DNA from: Thiohalophilus sp.
GTDB taxonomy: Bacteria; Pseudomonadota; Gammaproteobacteria; UBA6429; Thiohalophilaceae
DNA length: 64,000 nucleotides
Direction of reading: 5' to 3'
Assembly (NCBI RefSeq): GCF_034522235.1
Contig: NZ_JAXHLN010000003.1
Span: 434,001-498,000 of the forward strand
Below the pieces are notes generated by a model. It did no database searches and had not been told where the DNA came from. It saw nothing but the letters and a program-made list of their open reading frames with translations. A program made the position numbers and the translations under genes. Shown here piece after piece: positions 17,663-26,220 of this stretch (position 1 is the stretch's first letter; the number at the start of each line of letters is the position of its first letter).

Positions 17663-18744
17663 GTTTGATCAACCAGATGCTCAAGGACCTGGAGAGTCGC
17701 CGTGCCGAATCGGTGGCGTCGCCGGACAGTCCGTTAAAAGGGGTGAACCGTTACAACGTCGCGCAACGCCGACCAGCCTATCTGTTTTATGGGCTGGGGG
17801 CATTATTGTTGATCCTCGCGGCACTGGTCGGCTTCCTGGGTTGGGCATACCTGAATCCGCCACAGCATGCCGACGCCGCGACACCCCCGGTGGCCGTTGA
17901 GATGTCCCCCACTACGGAAGAACAACCCGCGTCGGCCAACGAGACGCCGGCGGTCAAGGCGTCGCCCCAAAAGGCGGCACCTGAGCCCGGGCCGGAACCG
18001 GAATCTGTGGTCAGCGCCAAGCCCCCGTCGTCGCCGGAACCTGCCAGGCAACAACAAGCTGAGGCGACAGTGGCGGAACAGCCCGCGACGACCGGATCCC
18101 GGCAACGCGAGGAGGCGGGCGAGGATGATGCGTCGGTTAACAAACGTAGTCGGCCGTTAAGTGACGAGCAGCGCGCCGAGCTGGCCTATAAAAAAGGCTA
18201 TCAATTGCTGGGCCGGGAACAGCTGGAAGCCGGTGAACGCCAGCTGCGCGACGCGTTGACGCACTACCCGCGCCATCACGGGGCACGGGAACTGCTGGCC
18301 AGTGTGTACATCAAACGCGGGCGTTATGTGGAGGCCGGTAGCTTGTTAAAAGAGGGCCTCGCGCTGGCGCCAGGGCATACCTTGTTTGCCAAACTGTATG
18401 CGCGGGTATTACTGAAACAGCAGAAGCCGGCCCGGGCGATCGCCATCCTGGAACGGCAGCCGCCGATGCCGGGGGTGGACAGCGAATATCACGCACTGCT
18501 GGCGGCGCTCTATCAGCAGACCGGTCAACATCTCAAGGCGGCAGCCAGTTACCGGGACATACTGCGGGTCAATCCCCATCAGGGAAACGGGTGGATCGGA
18601 TTAGGGATTTCCCTGGAAAAACTGGAGAAATACGCTGAAGCGCGTTCGGCGTATCAACGCGCGAAAAACAGCACCAATCTGACAGAGAATCTCCGCCAAT
18701 ATGTTGATAAACGGTTGGCCGTTCTGGCCGATGCCGGGCACTGA
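17659..18744 (+). CDS. mshN: MSHA biogenesis protein MshN (TPR protein)
   Basis: Inner-membrane TPR protein of 361 residues. The N-terminal MSLINQMLKDLESRRA is the MshN signature. A transmembrane helix lies near 37-57, then a Pro/Glu/Ala-rich linker (about 70-160), then several TPR-like repeats from about 175 (ELAYKKGYQLL, ARELLASVYIKRG, PHQGNGWIGLGISLEKLEKYAEAR). Its exact role in MSHA assembly is unsettled. It ends the operon. In Vibrio-type loci mshE, mshG and the pilin genes follow; here they do not. Confidence 0.88.
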   Translation: MSLINQMLKDLESRRAESVASPDSPLKGVNRYNVAQRRPAYLFYGLGALLLILAALVGFLGWAYLNPPQHADAATPPVAVEMSPTTEEQPASANETPAVKASPQKAAPEPGPEPESVVSAKPPSSPEPARQQQAEATVAEQPATTGSRQREEAGEDDASVNKRSRPLSDEQRAELAYKKGYQLLGREQLEAGERQLRDALTHYPRHHGARELLASVYIKRGRYVEAGSLLKEGLALAPGHTLFAKLYARVLLKQQKPARAIAILERQPPMPGVDSEYHALLAALYQQTGQHLKAAASYRDILRVNPHQGNGWIGLGISLEKLEKYAEARSAYQRAKNSTNLTENLRQYVDKRLAVLADAGH

Positions 18745-18832
18745 ATTTCTTTACTCCTTACGATTGTTGTCTGGTTCCGGCAGCAGGGCTGTTCTATAAT
18801 AAATCACATACGTCTCCTTGCCCTTGCTTGCC

Positions 18833-19483
18833 ATGCTGAAAATCGCCACTCACATTACCGGATTGCTGAGCCTTATCGTGCTCCCGTTGCTTGCGACGGG
18901 TCCTGCGCTGGCCAAAGAGCAGGACAACGGCTACCTGCCGCAGTTTCGCGTGAACATGGATCGCAGTACCCGGGGTTCATTGTTAGGCGGTGATCACGCT
19001 GCACGACACAACATCCTGCTGCCGCGCCTGAACAGTTTCGACCCGACGATGGATTCGACCGGATCGGGTCAGCCCTTGCAGCAATATGATGCACGACTGT
19101 TTTATCCGGTCAGCACCATTCACGGGATGTCGCTGGATCTCGGGGTCAACGTCAAATATCTCAATGCCGTGGGCCGTTATTCCCAGGCTGACGGGACCGA
19201 TGTGATTCATAATTTCAATCAGGCTATTCCCATGTTCCATGCCACGGCGCTGTTTGATCTGCCCTTCGATGGTTTATCCGCCTCGTTAGAGGGCAGCCAC
19301 CGGGATACCGAACAGGCCCGCGCCTTCGACTACAAGGCCAAACTCCGGTACAAATGGGAACGGGGTCTGGGTCTCGAAGGCGGCTGGCAGCATCAGCAAT
19401 ACTCCCTGGACTACGGTCAGACCTATCCCGGGCTGGATTATGAGTCCAAAGGGATCTTCCTCGATCTGTTCATGGACTTCTGA
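18833..19483 (+). CDS. Outer-membrane beta-barrel protein (TIGR04219-like)
   Basis: About 216 residues from ATG 18833; TTG 18818 is in frame and adds five residues, and neither has a clear ribosome-binding site. A signal peptide (ITGLLSLIVLPLLATGPALA) precedes alternating hydrophobic/polar strands (YDARLFYPVSTIHGMSLDLGVNVKYL; ALFDLPFDGLSASLEGSH; FLDLFMDF) ending with Phe, as expected of an eight-strand outer-membrane barrel. It resembles the TIGR04219 family often found near msh-like loci. Function unknown. It follows mshN by about 90 bases and may share the transcript or have its own promoter. Confidence 0.7.
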   Translation: MLKIATHITGLLSLIVLPLLATGPALAKEQDNGYLPQFRVNMDRSTRGSLLGGDHAARHNILLPRLNSFDPTMDSTGSGQPLQQYDARLFYPVSTIHGMSLDLGVNVKYLNAVGRYSQADGTDVIHNFNQAIPMFHATALFDLPFDGLSASLEGSHRDTEQARAFDYKAKLRYKWERGLGLEGGWQHQQYSLDYGQTYPGLDYESKGIFLDLFMDF

Positions 19484-19518
19484 TCCAACTCTTCTTTGTT
19501 TGAATATTCTAAGTCTTT

Positions 19519-19538
19519 CACCGCAGAGACGCAGAGGA
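19519..19538. repeat. Single family 1 repeat arm
   Basis: caccgcagagacgcagagga lies 35 bases after the stop of the outer-membrane barrel gene. It matches the G-rich form of the family 1 arms. No partner arm was found in the 170 bases before the comF end. Confidence 0.55.
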
Positions 19539-19705
19539 TACAAGCTTTATTTTCTGGCTGTCGTTATCATCGAATAGGCTTGTTTTATTACTTCGTGAGC
19601 TGCACGGGCAGATATAATTTTTCTGCGGCCTTCGCCCTAACCAACAGGTATAAACGCCTTTGCGTTAATTCAAACACCCTGAACGATATGGTGAGACTTT
19701 CGCTC

Positions 19706-20410
19706 TCAGCGGGGAAAGTCGGCGCGCGCGACAGCGATCACGGTGATCGATTCGGCCCCGGCCCGGCGCAGGCAACGGGCCAGTTCGTTGACGGTGTGGC
19801 CGCTGGTGACAACATCGTCGAGGATGCCGATCGAGCGACCGCGCAAGTCGGCATCGATATAGAACGCCTGACGCAGATTTTGCCGGCGCTGAGCCAGCGG
19901 TAACCGGCTCTGGGCGGCGGTGTGCCGTACACGATGGCATTGCCCGGTGAGCAGCGGCAGGTCAGCGTATTGGGCGACAAAGCGGCCGATTTCCACTGCC
20001 TGGTTGTAGCCCCGCTCGCGCAACCGCCGGCGATGGAGGGGAACCGGCAGCAGCGCATCGAGCGACTGCAGGTGGGTTGTCGGCAGGGTCAGGCCCAGCA
20101 GTTCACCAAGCAGACGGGCATGGGACAGCTTTTGTTGGAATTTGAGCCCGGTAATAAGCTGATCGATGGGTGGGGCATAAATAAAGGGAATCAGGCTGTG
20201 GCGATAAAACGGTGGGTGTGCCAGGCAGCGCCCGCACAGGGTCTGCTCCGGGGCGATCGGCAGGGCACAGCGCCGGCAGGCGTGTCGATTGCCGGGCAAG
20301 ACGGCGAGACAGTCCGGACACAGTGGCTGGTCCCGGGGCTGGGGGCTGTGACAAAGCCAGCAGCCCGGCCGGAACAGGTCGAAATTTAACCAATTGTTCA
20401 CTTTGCGCAT
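19706..20410 (-). CDS. comF: ComF family protein (phosphoribosyltransferase-like)
   Basis: A 234-residue ComF/GntX-type protein. The N-terminal zinc-ribbon cysteines are CWLC (18-21), CPDC, CRRC and CGRC. The C-terminal phosphoribosyltransferase fold carries the PRPP loop GILDDVVTSGHTVNELAR near 203-220. In Gram-positive and some proteobacterial systems ComF is needed for natural transformation, but in many gammaproteobacteria the role is unproven. The gene lies alone on the minus strand, diverging from the bio operon with about 75 bases between. The aagg before the ATG lacks normal spacing. Confidence 0.9.
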   Translation of the reverse strand: MRKVNNWLNFDLFRPGCWLCHSPQPRDQPLCPDCLAVLPGNRHACRRCALPIAPEQTLCGRCLAHPPFYRHSLIPFIYAPPIDQLITGLKFQQKLSHARLLGELLGLTLPTTHLQSLDALLPVPLHRRRLRERGYNQAVEIGRFVAQYADLPLLTGQCHRVRHTAAQSRLPLAQRRQNLRQAFYIDADLRGRSIGILDDVVTSGHTVNELARCLRRAGAESITVIAVARADFPR

Positions 20411-20419
20411 CCTTGCGAG

Positions 20420-20447
20420 TTGACACCGACAGCAGGGTGTCTATCAT
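20420..20447 (+). promoter_or_regulatory. Strong sigma-70 promoter with internal dyad, upstream of bioB
   Basis: TTGACA (20420-20425), a 16-base spacer and TATCAT (20442-20447) form a near-consensus promoter. The spacer holds GACACC (20422-20427) and GGTGTC (20436-20441), a perfect inverted repeat where a repressor would block RNA polymerase. The sequence does not resemble the E. coli BirA operator or the alphaproteobacterial BioR box. The predicted transcript starts near 20455 and covers the small membrane protein and bioB. Confidence 0.65.
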
Positions 20448-20485
20448 GCGGTTCCTTGTCCCAGTCTAGCCGAGCGTGCGCCATC

Positions 20486-20950
20486 GTGGAATCCGAGCAC
20501 TCCCGTTCCAGCCATTTTTTCAGCGCCGACAGCTGCCGACGGATGGCGCGGCTGTTTAATCTGGGCAATATTATTGCCGTGGCGCCCGGTCTGATCATGG
20601 CGCCCTGGATCCTGCTTGGGGAAGCGCCCCACATGACCCTGATTTTCATGTTTATCCTGATGGTGGTCCCGCCGATCCTGTGGTTCGGTGTCTCCATCGC
20701 CATCTATACCATCGCCCGCCATCATCCCAATGCGCGAGTCGGCCATTACACCCAGCAGGCCGCGTACCGGTTTTACGGGGCTTTCGGCATCGTGATACCC
20801 GTGGGCACCTTTTATGGCACCCAGTGGCAGCTGTGGATCATGACCGGCGGCATTGTCGCGCTGATTCTGATCCCCTGGTCACTCTGGGATTTGCACCGCA
20901 TTCAACAAGAACCCTGGCAAGACACGTACGGGGAAGGGGAACCGCAATGA
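20486..20950 (+). CDS. Small multi-pass membrane protein upstream of bioB, function unknown
   Basis: From GTG 20486 this is 154 residues; ATG 20543 is a possible later start (135 residues). About four hydrophobic helices are visible: [63 protein letters not shown] and [19 protein letters not shown], ending in a charged tail. I do not recognise the family. Its stop overlaps the bioB start (ATGA), and the strong promoter at 20420 would drive both. A role near biotin or its precursor (for example transport) is only guesswork from position. Confidence 0.65.
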   Translation: MESEHSRSSHFFSADSCRRMARLFNLGNIIAVAPGLIMAPWILLGEAPHMTLIFMFILMVVPPILWFGVSIAIYTIARHHPNARVGHYTQQAAYRFYGAFGIVIPVGTFYGTQWQLWIMTGGIVALILIPWSLWDLHRIQQEPWQDTYGEGEPQ

Positions 20951-21915
20951 CACAAACTGCTACCGCCATCGACAATAACCTGCGTCACGACTGGCAGGTC
21001 GAGGAGATCGACGGCCTGTTCAACCTGCCATTCAATGATCTGCTGTTTCATGCCCAACAGCTGCATCGCCACTATTTCGATCCCAACCAGGTGCAGGTCA
21101 GCACCCTGTTGAGCATCAAGACCGGTAAGTGTCCGGAAGATTGCGGCTATTGTCCGCAGAGCATTCGCTACGATACCGGACTGGAAGTCGAGCCGCTGAT
21201 GCCCCTGGATGAGGTGATTGAATCTGCCAGGGCCGCCAGGGCCAATGGCTCGAGTCGCTTCTGCATGGGCGCCGCCTGGCGCAGCCCGAAGGACCGGGAT
21301 CTGGATCCGGTGATCGAGATGGTCAAGGCGGTCAAGGATCTGGGCCTGGAAACCTGCCTGACGCTGGGCATGCTGACCGAGAGCCAGACCCGGCGGCTCA
21401 AGGAGGCGGGGCTCGATTATTACAATCATAATCTGGATACCTCCCCGGAATATTACGGCGAAGTCATTACCACCCGCACCTACCAGGATCGCCTCGATAC
21501 GCTGGAGCACGTGCGTAATGCCGGCATGCATGTCTGTTGCGGCGGTATCCTGGGGATGGGCGAGAGCCGTTACGATCGGGTGCGGTTGATGCAGCAATTG
21601 GCCAACCAGCCGCAGCATCCCGAAAGCGTACCTATCAACATGCTGGTACGGGTGGAGGGGACGCCGCTGCAGGAAGCCGAGGATTTCGATCATATCGAGT
21701 TTATCCGCAGCATCGCCGTGGCGCGGATCCTGATGCCACAATCTTACGTGCGTCTGTCAGCCGGACGTGAAGAGATGTCCGACGAAATGCAGGCGTTGTG
21801 TTTTCTGGCCGGGGCCAACTCGGTCTTCTACGGCGAAAAACTGCTGACCACCCCCAACCCCGGCGCCGATCACGACAGCCAACTGTTCGACAAACTCGGC
21901 ATCCGGGCCATTTAG
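20947..21915 (+). CDS. bioB: Biotin synthase
   Basis: Radical SAM enzyme inserting sulfur into dethiobiotin, the last step to biotin. From ATG 20947 it has 322 residues. The radical SAM cluster is C62-x3-C66-x2-C69 ([12 protein letters not shown]), followed by [34 protein letters not shown] and [10 protein letters not shown], containing the Arg that ligates the [2Fe-2S] cluster. It overlaps the preceding membrane-protein gene by 4 bases. A 330-base repeat-filled gap separates it from bioF, so the two may be in separate transcripts. Confidence 0.97.
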   Translation: MTQTATAIDNNLRHDWQVEEIDGLFNLPFNDLLFHAQQLHRHYFDPNQVQVSTLLSIKTGKCPEDCGYCPQSIRYDTGLEVEPLMPLDEVIESARAARANGSSRFCMGAAWRSPKDRDLDPVIEMVKAVKDLGLETCLTLGMLTESQTRRLKEAGLDYYNHNLDTSPEYYGEVITTRTYQDRLDTLEHVRNAGMHVCCGGILGMGESRYDRVRLMQQLANQPQHPESVPINMLVRVEGTPLQEAEDFDHIEFIRSIAVARILMPQSYVRLSAGREEMSDEMQALCFLAGANSVFYGEKLLTTPNPGADHDSQLFDKLGIRAI

Positions 21916-22070
21916 ATAGAGGGGTTAATTAACGCGGAGGACGCAGAGGCGCAGAGACGCGGAGTAATAAACTTATTAAGGCTTATTGAGTTTTCGAGCG
22001 AGGCTTTCAAGCCAAATAAGTGTTCCAAATACCAGGCCAGAGAGGTCGCTTCGTCATGTGGTTTCTCGCA

Positions 22071-22115
22071 ATGTCACCACTATTTTCAGTCATTGCGAGC
22101 GAAGCGAAGCAATCT
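22071..22115. repeat. Nested short hairpin (ATTGCGAGCGAAGCGAAGCAATC type)
   Basis: Inside the bioB-bioF repeat pair, a tcgcaatg...cattgcga hairpin is followed by the unit attgcgagcgaagcgaagca (about 22092-22111). That unit is itself partly palindromic and of a type I recognise as dispersed in many bacterial genomes. It lies wholly between the two family 1 arms. Confidence 0.5.
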
Positions 22116-22127
22116 TTTGAACAAAAA

Positions 22128-22146
22128 GATCGGGCATTCAGAACGC
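22128..22146. repeat. Dispersed 19-bp repeat, copy 1
   Basis: gatcgggcattcagaacgc matches 30879-30897 (gatcgggcattctgaacgc) at 18 of 19 bases, and similarity continues loosely into TTTAG a few bases on. Both copies lie in repeat-rich gaps and share nothing with the flanking genes. Confidence 0.5.
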
Positions 22147-22244
22147 TTGATATTTAGTGCCGCCGGAGTCAGACAGTAATATATATTTTCTCTGCGCCTC
22201 CGCGACTCTGCGTCCTCCGCGTTATTTTCCAGTGAAGTTGAAAA

Positions 22245-23402
22245 ATGATTGATACATCGAAATTACAGCAGTCTCTGGAAGAACGCCGGGCGCGGCAGTT
22301 GTATCGATCGCGGCAGGTGCTGGAGGGGCCGCAGGGGCCGCGGGTGGTGATCGACGGGCGCGAGTATCTGAACTTCTGCAGCAACGATTATCTTGGTCTG
22401 GCCAATCATCCCGAGGTCAAACAGGCATTCAAGCGGGGTGTCGATGAGTTCGGCGCCGGCAGTGGGGCGGCACATCTGGTAACCGGCCATGCCCGGCCCC
22501 ATCATCGACTGGAAGAGGAGCTGGCCGAGTTTGTTGGCCGGCCGCGGACGTTGTTGTTCTCCACCGGTTACATGGCCAATCTCGGCGTAGCCAGCGCCCT
22601 GCTCGGGCGCAAGGATGGAATATTCGAGGATCGGATTAATCACGCCTCGCTGATCGATGCGGCGCAACTGTCCGGTGCCCGGTTGCAACGTTACCGGCAT
22701 GCCGAGACCGAACATCTGCAGCAGTTGATCAAAAACAACACTTCGACAAGCAAGCTGATCGCGACCGACGGCGTTTTCAGTATGGACGGCGATCTGGCGC
22801 CGTTGCCGGGGCTGGCCCAGGTCGCACAGCAGTACGCTGCCTGGCTGATGGTGGATGATGCCCACGGGCTGGGGGTGATCGGTGCAACCGGCCGGGGTTC
22901 CCTGGAACAGTTCGGCCTGGGAATGGCGGAGGTACCGGTTCTGGTCGGCACACTGGGCAAGGGCTTCGGGACGTTCGGTGCCTTTGTCGCCGGCGAGGAG
23001 GCGCTGATCGAAACCTTGATTCAGCAGGCACGCAGTTATATCTATACCACGGCGCTGCCCCCCGCCGTGGCCGAGGCCACCCGGGCAAGTTTGCAACTGG
23101 TGCAACGGGAGAGCTGGCGACGGGAGAAGCTGCAGACCTTGATCGCCCGGTTTCGCTCGGGTGCCGCGCAACTGGGGTTGCAACTCGGCGAGTCATCCAC
23201 CCCGATCCAGCCGTGGATCATCGGCGACACCGAACAGGCCGTGCTGCTCAGCGAAAAGCTGAAACAACAGGGGATTCTGATCAGTGCCATTCGCCCGCCC
23301 ACGGTCCCGCAAGGCACAGCGCGCCTGCGGATTACCTTCTCGGCCGCCCACGAGGCGGCGGACGTGGATCACCTGCTGGGTGTAATCGCCGGAGTGCTAT
23401 AG
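22245..23402 (+). CDS. bioF: 8-amino-7-oxononanoate synthase
   Basis: PLP-dependent enzyme condensing pimeloyl-ACP with L-alanine to 8-amino-7-oxononanoate. The 385 residues are normal (E. coli 384). Signatures are [35 protein letters not shown] (Asp contacting PLP), the PLP-lysine block [12 protein letters not shown], and the C-terminal [19 protein letters not shown]. The ribosome-binding site is weak (gtgaag). bioH starts 4 bases after the stop. Confidence 0.97.
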   Translation: MIDTSKLQQSLEERRARQLYRSRQVLEGPQGPRVVIDGREYLNFCSNDYLGLANHPEVKQAFKRGVDEFGAGSGAAHLVTGHARPHHRLEEELAEFVGRPRTLLFSTGYMANLGVASALLGRKDGIFEDRINHASLIDAAQLSGARLQRYRHAETEHLQQLIKNNTSTSKLIATDGVFSMDGDLAPLPGLAQVAQQYAAWLMVDDAHGLGVIGATGRGSLEQFGLGMAEVPVLVGTLGKGFGTFGAFVAGEEALIETLIQQARSYIYTTALPPAVAEATRASLQLVQRESWRREKLQTLIARFRSGAAQLGLQLGESSTPIQPWIIGDTEQAVLLSEKLKQQGILISAIRPPTVPQGTARLRITFSAAHEAADVDHLLGVIAGVL

Positions 23403-23405
23403 AGC

Positions 23406-24206
23406 ATGATCGGTGCCGCGCCTTTGCATGTGAGCCGAATCGGCGAAGGGCCGGATCTGGTGTTGCTGCACGGCTGGGGGATGCACAGCGGCATCTGGCA
23501 TGATCTGATAGAACCGTTACAGCAAGAGTACTGCCTGCATCTGGTGGATCTGCCGGGCCATGGGCAGAGTCAGCATGCCTGTGGTGATTTTAATCTCGAG
23601 CAGCTGGCCGACATGATCTGGCAAAGCGTATCGCCGGAATTACAGGGACAGGCCATCTGGCTGGGCTGGTCGCTGGGCGGCATGGCGGCACTGCAGATCG
23701 CCTTACAGCACCCTGAACAGACCCGTGCTCTGGTGCTGGTGGCCAGTACGGCACGTTTCAGTCAAGCCGATGACTGGCCGCATGCGATGTCGGTGTCGTT
23801 ACTTGATACCTTTGCGGAACAGCTGGCCGAGGATTATCAACCCACACTGCAGCGTTTTCTGGCCTTGCAGGTCAAAGGAAGTGATGATGCCAGAGCGGCG
23901 CTGCGCACGCTGCGTCAGCGGGTTCTGGACAATGCCGAGGTGAATGTTTTGGCCCTGCAAAGCGGGTTGGCCATATTGAAACAGGCCGATTTGCGCCATC
24001 GGCTACATGAAATCCGACACCTGCCGGTGCTGATGGTGTTCGGGGCGTATGACATGCTGGTGCCGTTGTCGACAGCAAAGGCATTGGCGGGCTACTTTGA
24101 CAACAGTCTGCAGGTGGTAATCGACGGCGCGGGACATGCGCCGTTTGTCTCACAGCCACAGTTATTCATTCAACACGTGATAACCTATCTACATGCAACA
24201 AAATGA
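23406..24206 (+). CDS. bioH: Pimeloyl-ACP methyl ester carboxylesterase
   Basis: Alpha/beta hydrolase that removes the methyl group from pimeloyl-ACP methyl ester, ending chain elongation in the BioC-BioH pathway. It has 266 residues. The HGWGMHSGIW oxyanion region is near 22-31, the nucleophile elbow GWSLGG (Ser near 83), the catalytic Asp in the VFGAYDMLVP block, and the His in GAGHAPF near the end. It sits between bioF and bioC and overlaps bioC by 14 bases, which strongly supports BioH rather than a generic hydrolase. Confidence 0.95.
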   Translation: MIGAAPLHVSRIGEGPDLVLLHGWGMHSGIWHDLIEPLQQEYCLHLVDLPGHGQSQHACGDFNLEQLADMIWQSVSPELQGQAIWLGWSLGGMAALQIALQHPEQTRALVLVASTARFSQADDWPHAMSVSLLDTFAEQLAEDYQPTLQRFLALQVKGSDDARAALRTLRQRVLDNAEVNVLALQSGLAILKQADLRHRLHEIRHLPVLMVFGAYDMLVPLSTAKALAGYFDNSLQVVIDGAGHAPFVSQPQLFIQHVITYLHATK

Positions 24207-25077
24207 TGCACAGATAATCGATAAACGTCAGGCCCGGGGCGCGTTTGATCGCGCCGCGGGCAGCTATGATCAGGCGGCCGTATTACAACGCGAGGTGGCC
24301 GATCGTATTCTGGAGCGGCTGGATTATATCAAGCATGTACCGCAACGGCTGCTGGATGTCGGTTGCGGGACCGGCTATACCCTGCAACCCCTCGCTCGAC
24401 GCTATCCCGGCAGCGAAATCTGGGCGCTGGACGTCTCGCTCAATATGCTGGGACAGGCACGGCGCAAACCGTCGTTGTGGCAAAAGTTTCGCGGTCGGTT
24501 TCGCTATGTGGCCGGTGATGCCGAGCAATTACCCATGGCTGATGCCAGTGTGGATATGATCTTCTCCAGTCTGGCGATGCAGTGGTGCGTGGATCTGGAT
24601 CGGACTTTTGCCGAAATGCGTCGGGTTCTCAAGCCGGACGGTTTGCTGATGTTCAGTACTTTCGGTCCTGATACGCTCAGGGAGCTGCGCCACTGTTTTG
24701 AATCCGTCGATGATTATTCACATACCAATCAGTTTATCGATATGCATGATATAGGCGATGCCTTGTTACGTAGCGGGTTCGGCGACCCGGTCATGGATAT
24801 GGAGATGCTGACGGTGACCTATGATGATGTCATGGCTATTATGCGCGATCTTAAACAGATCGGTGCACATAATGTCACCCAGGGACGCGCCCGTGGCCTG
24901 ACAGGCAAGCGGCGTATGCAGGCGGTGAGCAAGGCGTATGAACAATTTCGTCAGGATCAACGCCTGCCTGTGTCTTATGAAGTGCTGTACGGCCATGCCT
25001 GGGCAATGGATAATATCGAACAAGGTTGTGCGGTGCCTCAATCGGTTAATGTGTCCTTTGACGCCGGCCGATCATGA
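24193..25077 (+). CDS. bioC: Malonyl-ACP O-methyltransferase
   Basis: SAM-dependent methyltransferase that caps malonyl-ACP with a methyl ester, starting pimelate synthesis on the fatty-acid machinery. It has 294 residues, somewhat longer than E. coli BioC (251). The N-terminal QARGAFDRAAGSYDQAAVLQ and the SAM motif LLDVGCGTGYTL near 54-65 are typical, followed by IFSSLAMQWC and RVLKPDGLLMFSTFGPDTLREL. It overlaps bioH and bioD, so all three are translationally coupled. Confidence 0.95.
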   Translation: MQQNDAQIIDKRQARGAFDRAAGSYDQAAVLQREVADRILERLDYIKHVPQRLLDVGCGTGYTLQPLARRYPGSEIWALDVSLNMLGQARRKPSLWQKFRGRFRYVAGDAEQLPMADASVDMIFSSLAMQWCVDLDRTFAEMRRVLKPDGLLMFSTFGPDTLRELRHCFESVDDYSHTNQFIDMHDIGDALLRSGFGDPVMDMEMLTVTYDDVMAIMRDLKQIGAHNVTQGRARGLTGKRRMQAVSKAYEQFRQDQRLPVSYEVLYGHAWAMDNIEQGCAVPQSVNVSFDAGRS

Positions 25078-25772
25078 CTGAGGCAGCATACCCGGGTGTA
25101 TTTGTGACCGGCACCGATACGGAGATCGGTAAAACCGTTTGCAGTTGTCTGTTGATCGACGCCTTGCGGCAGCGTGGCTTGCGCGTGGCCGGTATGAAGC
25201 CGGTCGCCAGCGGCGGCCAGTATCAGCAAGGGCGACTGGTCAATGACGATGCCCTGAAATTGCAGCAACAGTCCGGCCTGAACCCGGCTTATGAGTGGGT
25301 CAATCCGTATGTCTTCGAGCCCCCTGTTGCCCCTCATCTGGCCGCCCGACAGGCCGGGGAGATCATCCGCCCCGAACCGATTCAACAGGCATTTTCCCGA
25401 TTAAAAACCGATGCCGATCAGGTCGTGGTCGAGGGCGTGGGCGGCTGGCGAGTGCCGTTGGCGGAAGGGTTCTCCGTGTCCGATCTGCCGCAGTTGCTAA
25501 ACCTGCCAGTGGTACTGGTGATCGGGATGCGTCTGGGTTGTCTTAATCATGCACTGTTAACGATAGAAAGTATCGAACACAGCGGTAGCAAACTGCTGGG
25601 CTGGATGGCCAATTACCTCGATCCCGGTTTCGATGCGCAACAGGCGAATTTCAAAACGCTTGAATCCCGTCTTAAAGCGCCTTGTCTGGCGCAGATCCCC
25701 TACCATTGTGAACCCTTCACCCCGACACAACAGCGAGAACTGGCTGCAAGCATAAATATAAGCTGGTTGTAA
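25074..25772 (+). CDS. bioD: Dethiobiotin synthetase
   Basis: ATP-dependent carboxylation and ring closure of 7,8-diaminononanoate to dethiobiotin. It has 232 residues. The P-loop GTDTEIGKTV is near 13-22, and the MKPVASGG block carrying the carbamate-binding Lys near 42-49. EPPVAPHLAA and VEGVGGWRVPL follow. The ATG overlaps the bioC stop by 4 bases. bioA is absent from this cluster and must lie elsewhere or be replaced. No clear terminator follows; a 7-bp hairpin lies at 25849-25869. Confidence 0.96.
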   Translation: MTEAAYPGVFVTGTDTEIGKTVCSCLLIDALRQRGLRVAGMKPVASGGQYQQGRLVNDDALKLQQQSGLNPAYEWVNPYVFEPPVAPHLAARQAGEIIRPEPIQQAFSRLKTDADQVVVEGVGGWRVPLAEGFSVSDLPQLLNLPVVLVIGMRLGCLNHALLTIESIEHSGSKLLGWMANYLDPGFDAQQANFKTLESRLKAPCLAQIPYHCEPFTPTQQRELAASINISWL

Positions 25773-26220
25773 TATTCTGAAAGAATGAAAGTACTTGGCA
25801 AATTAACTGGCGATTAATAAGGTTATTAACTGAGTGAACCAGGCTGGCGCTATCGCTAAAATCGATAGCTGGCATAAATATCACAAAATACTAATTAAGA
25901 TATAAGCATATAAGCAATTACTTTTATATCTGTTTATTATAAGCCTATTCTATCTTTTTTATTGCGCGGCCCACTCCGCCTGATTACCATGCACAACAGC
26001 CTGAACGCGGGACGCGCTGTGGCGGATGAAAATAATAATGTCCGAGAACGAATTGAATCACACCCTGGTGACGGAACAGCGGGCAGACAAAAACGACAAG
26101 TACAATATAAAAAAGAATTACCTGCGCACGTCAGCTTTTATTTCGAGCAGGGTTGTAGAGCGGCGGGCGTTTAAAACTCTAATCAAAAATTAGTAAATCC
26201 CAACCGGAAGAGGTAGAGGT
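25773..26220. other. 448-base A/T-rich gap between bioD and coxB
   Basis: The first half is strongly A/T-rich and holds a perfect hairpin, GCTATCG (25849-25855) with CGATAGC (25863-25869) and a 7-base loop, without a T-run. The second half contains a candidate small gene (26026-26193). The control region of the cox operon must lie here, but I found no convincing -35/-10 pair. Confidence 0.5.
26026..26193 (+). CDS. Candidate small basic protein upstream of coxB
   Basis: An open frame of 55 codons from ATG 26026, or 51 from ATG 26038, ends at TAG 26191-26193, 27 bases before coxB. The product is polar and basic with no signal or membrane helix; it begins MKIIMSENELNHTLVTEQRA and ends in FKTLIKN. 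A weak purine stretch (ggcgg) sits directly before 26026. Codon use looks less GC-biased than the neighbours. It could be a small regulator, a leader peptide or chance. Confidence 0.25.
   Translation: MKIIMSENELNHTLVTEQRADKNDKYNIKKNYLRTSAFISSRVVERRAFKTLIKN

Larger units (their letters stand above)
21930..22224. repeat. Inverted-pair repeat, family 1 (TAACGCGGAGGACGC type), long spacer
   Basis: Left arm 21930-21964 and the reverse complement of right arm 22190-22224 match at 31 of 35 positions; the first 19 bases (taacgcggaggacgcagag) are identical. The 225-base interior is A/T-richer and holds further small repeats. The element fills most of the bioB-bioF gap of 329 bases, starting 14 bases after the bioB stop and ending 20 bases before the bioF ATG. 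No gene was found inside. Confidence 0.8.

Noticed and set aside
20411-20485. BirA-type biotin operator
   Set aside because: No TTGTAAACC/GGTTTACAA dyad; the dyad present is GACACC/GGTGTC.
25962-26174. 70-residue frame upstream of coxB starting at 25962
   Set aside because: Non-ATG start, no ribosome-binding site, and it overlaps the better frame at 26026-26193.
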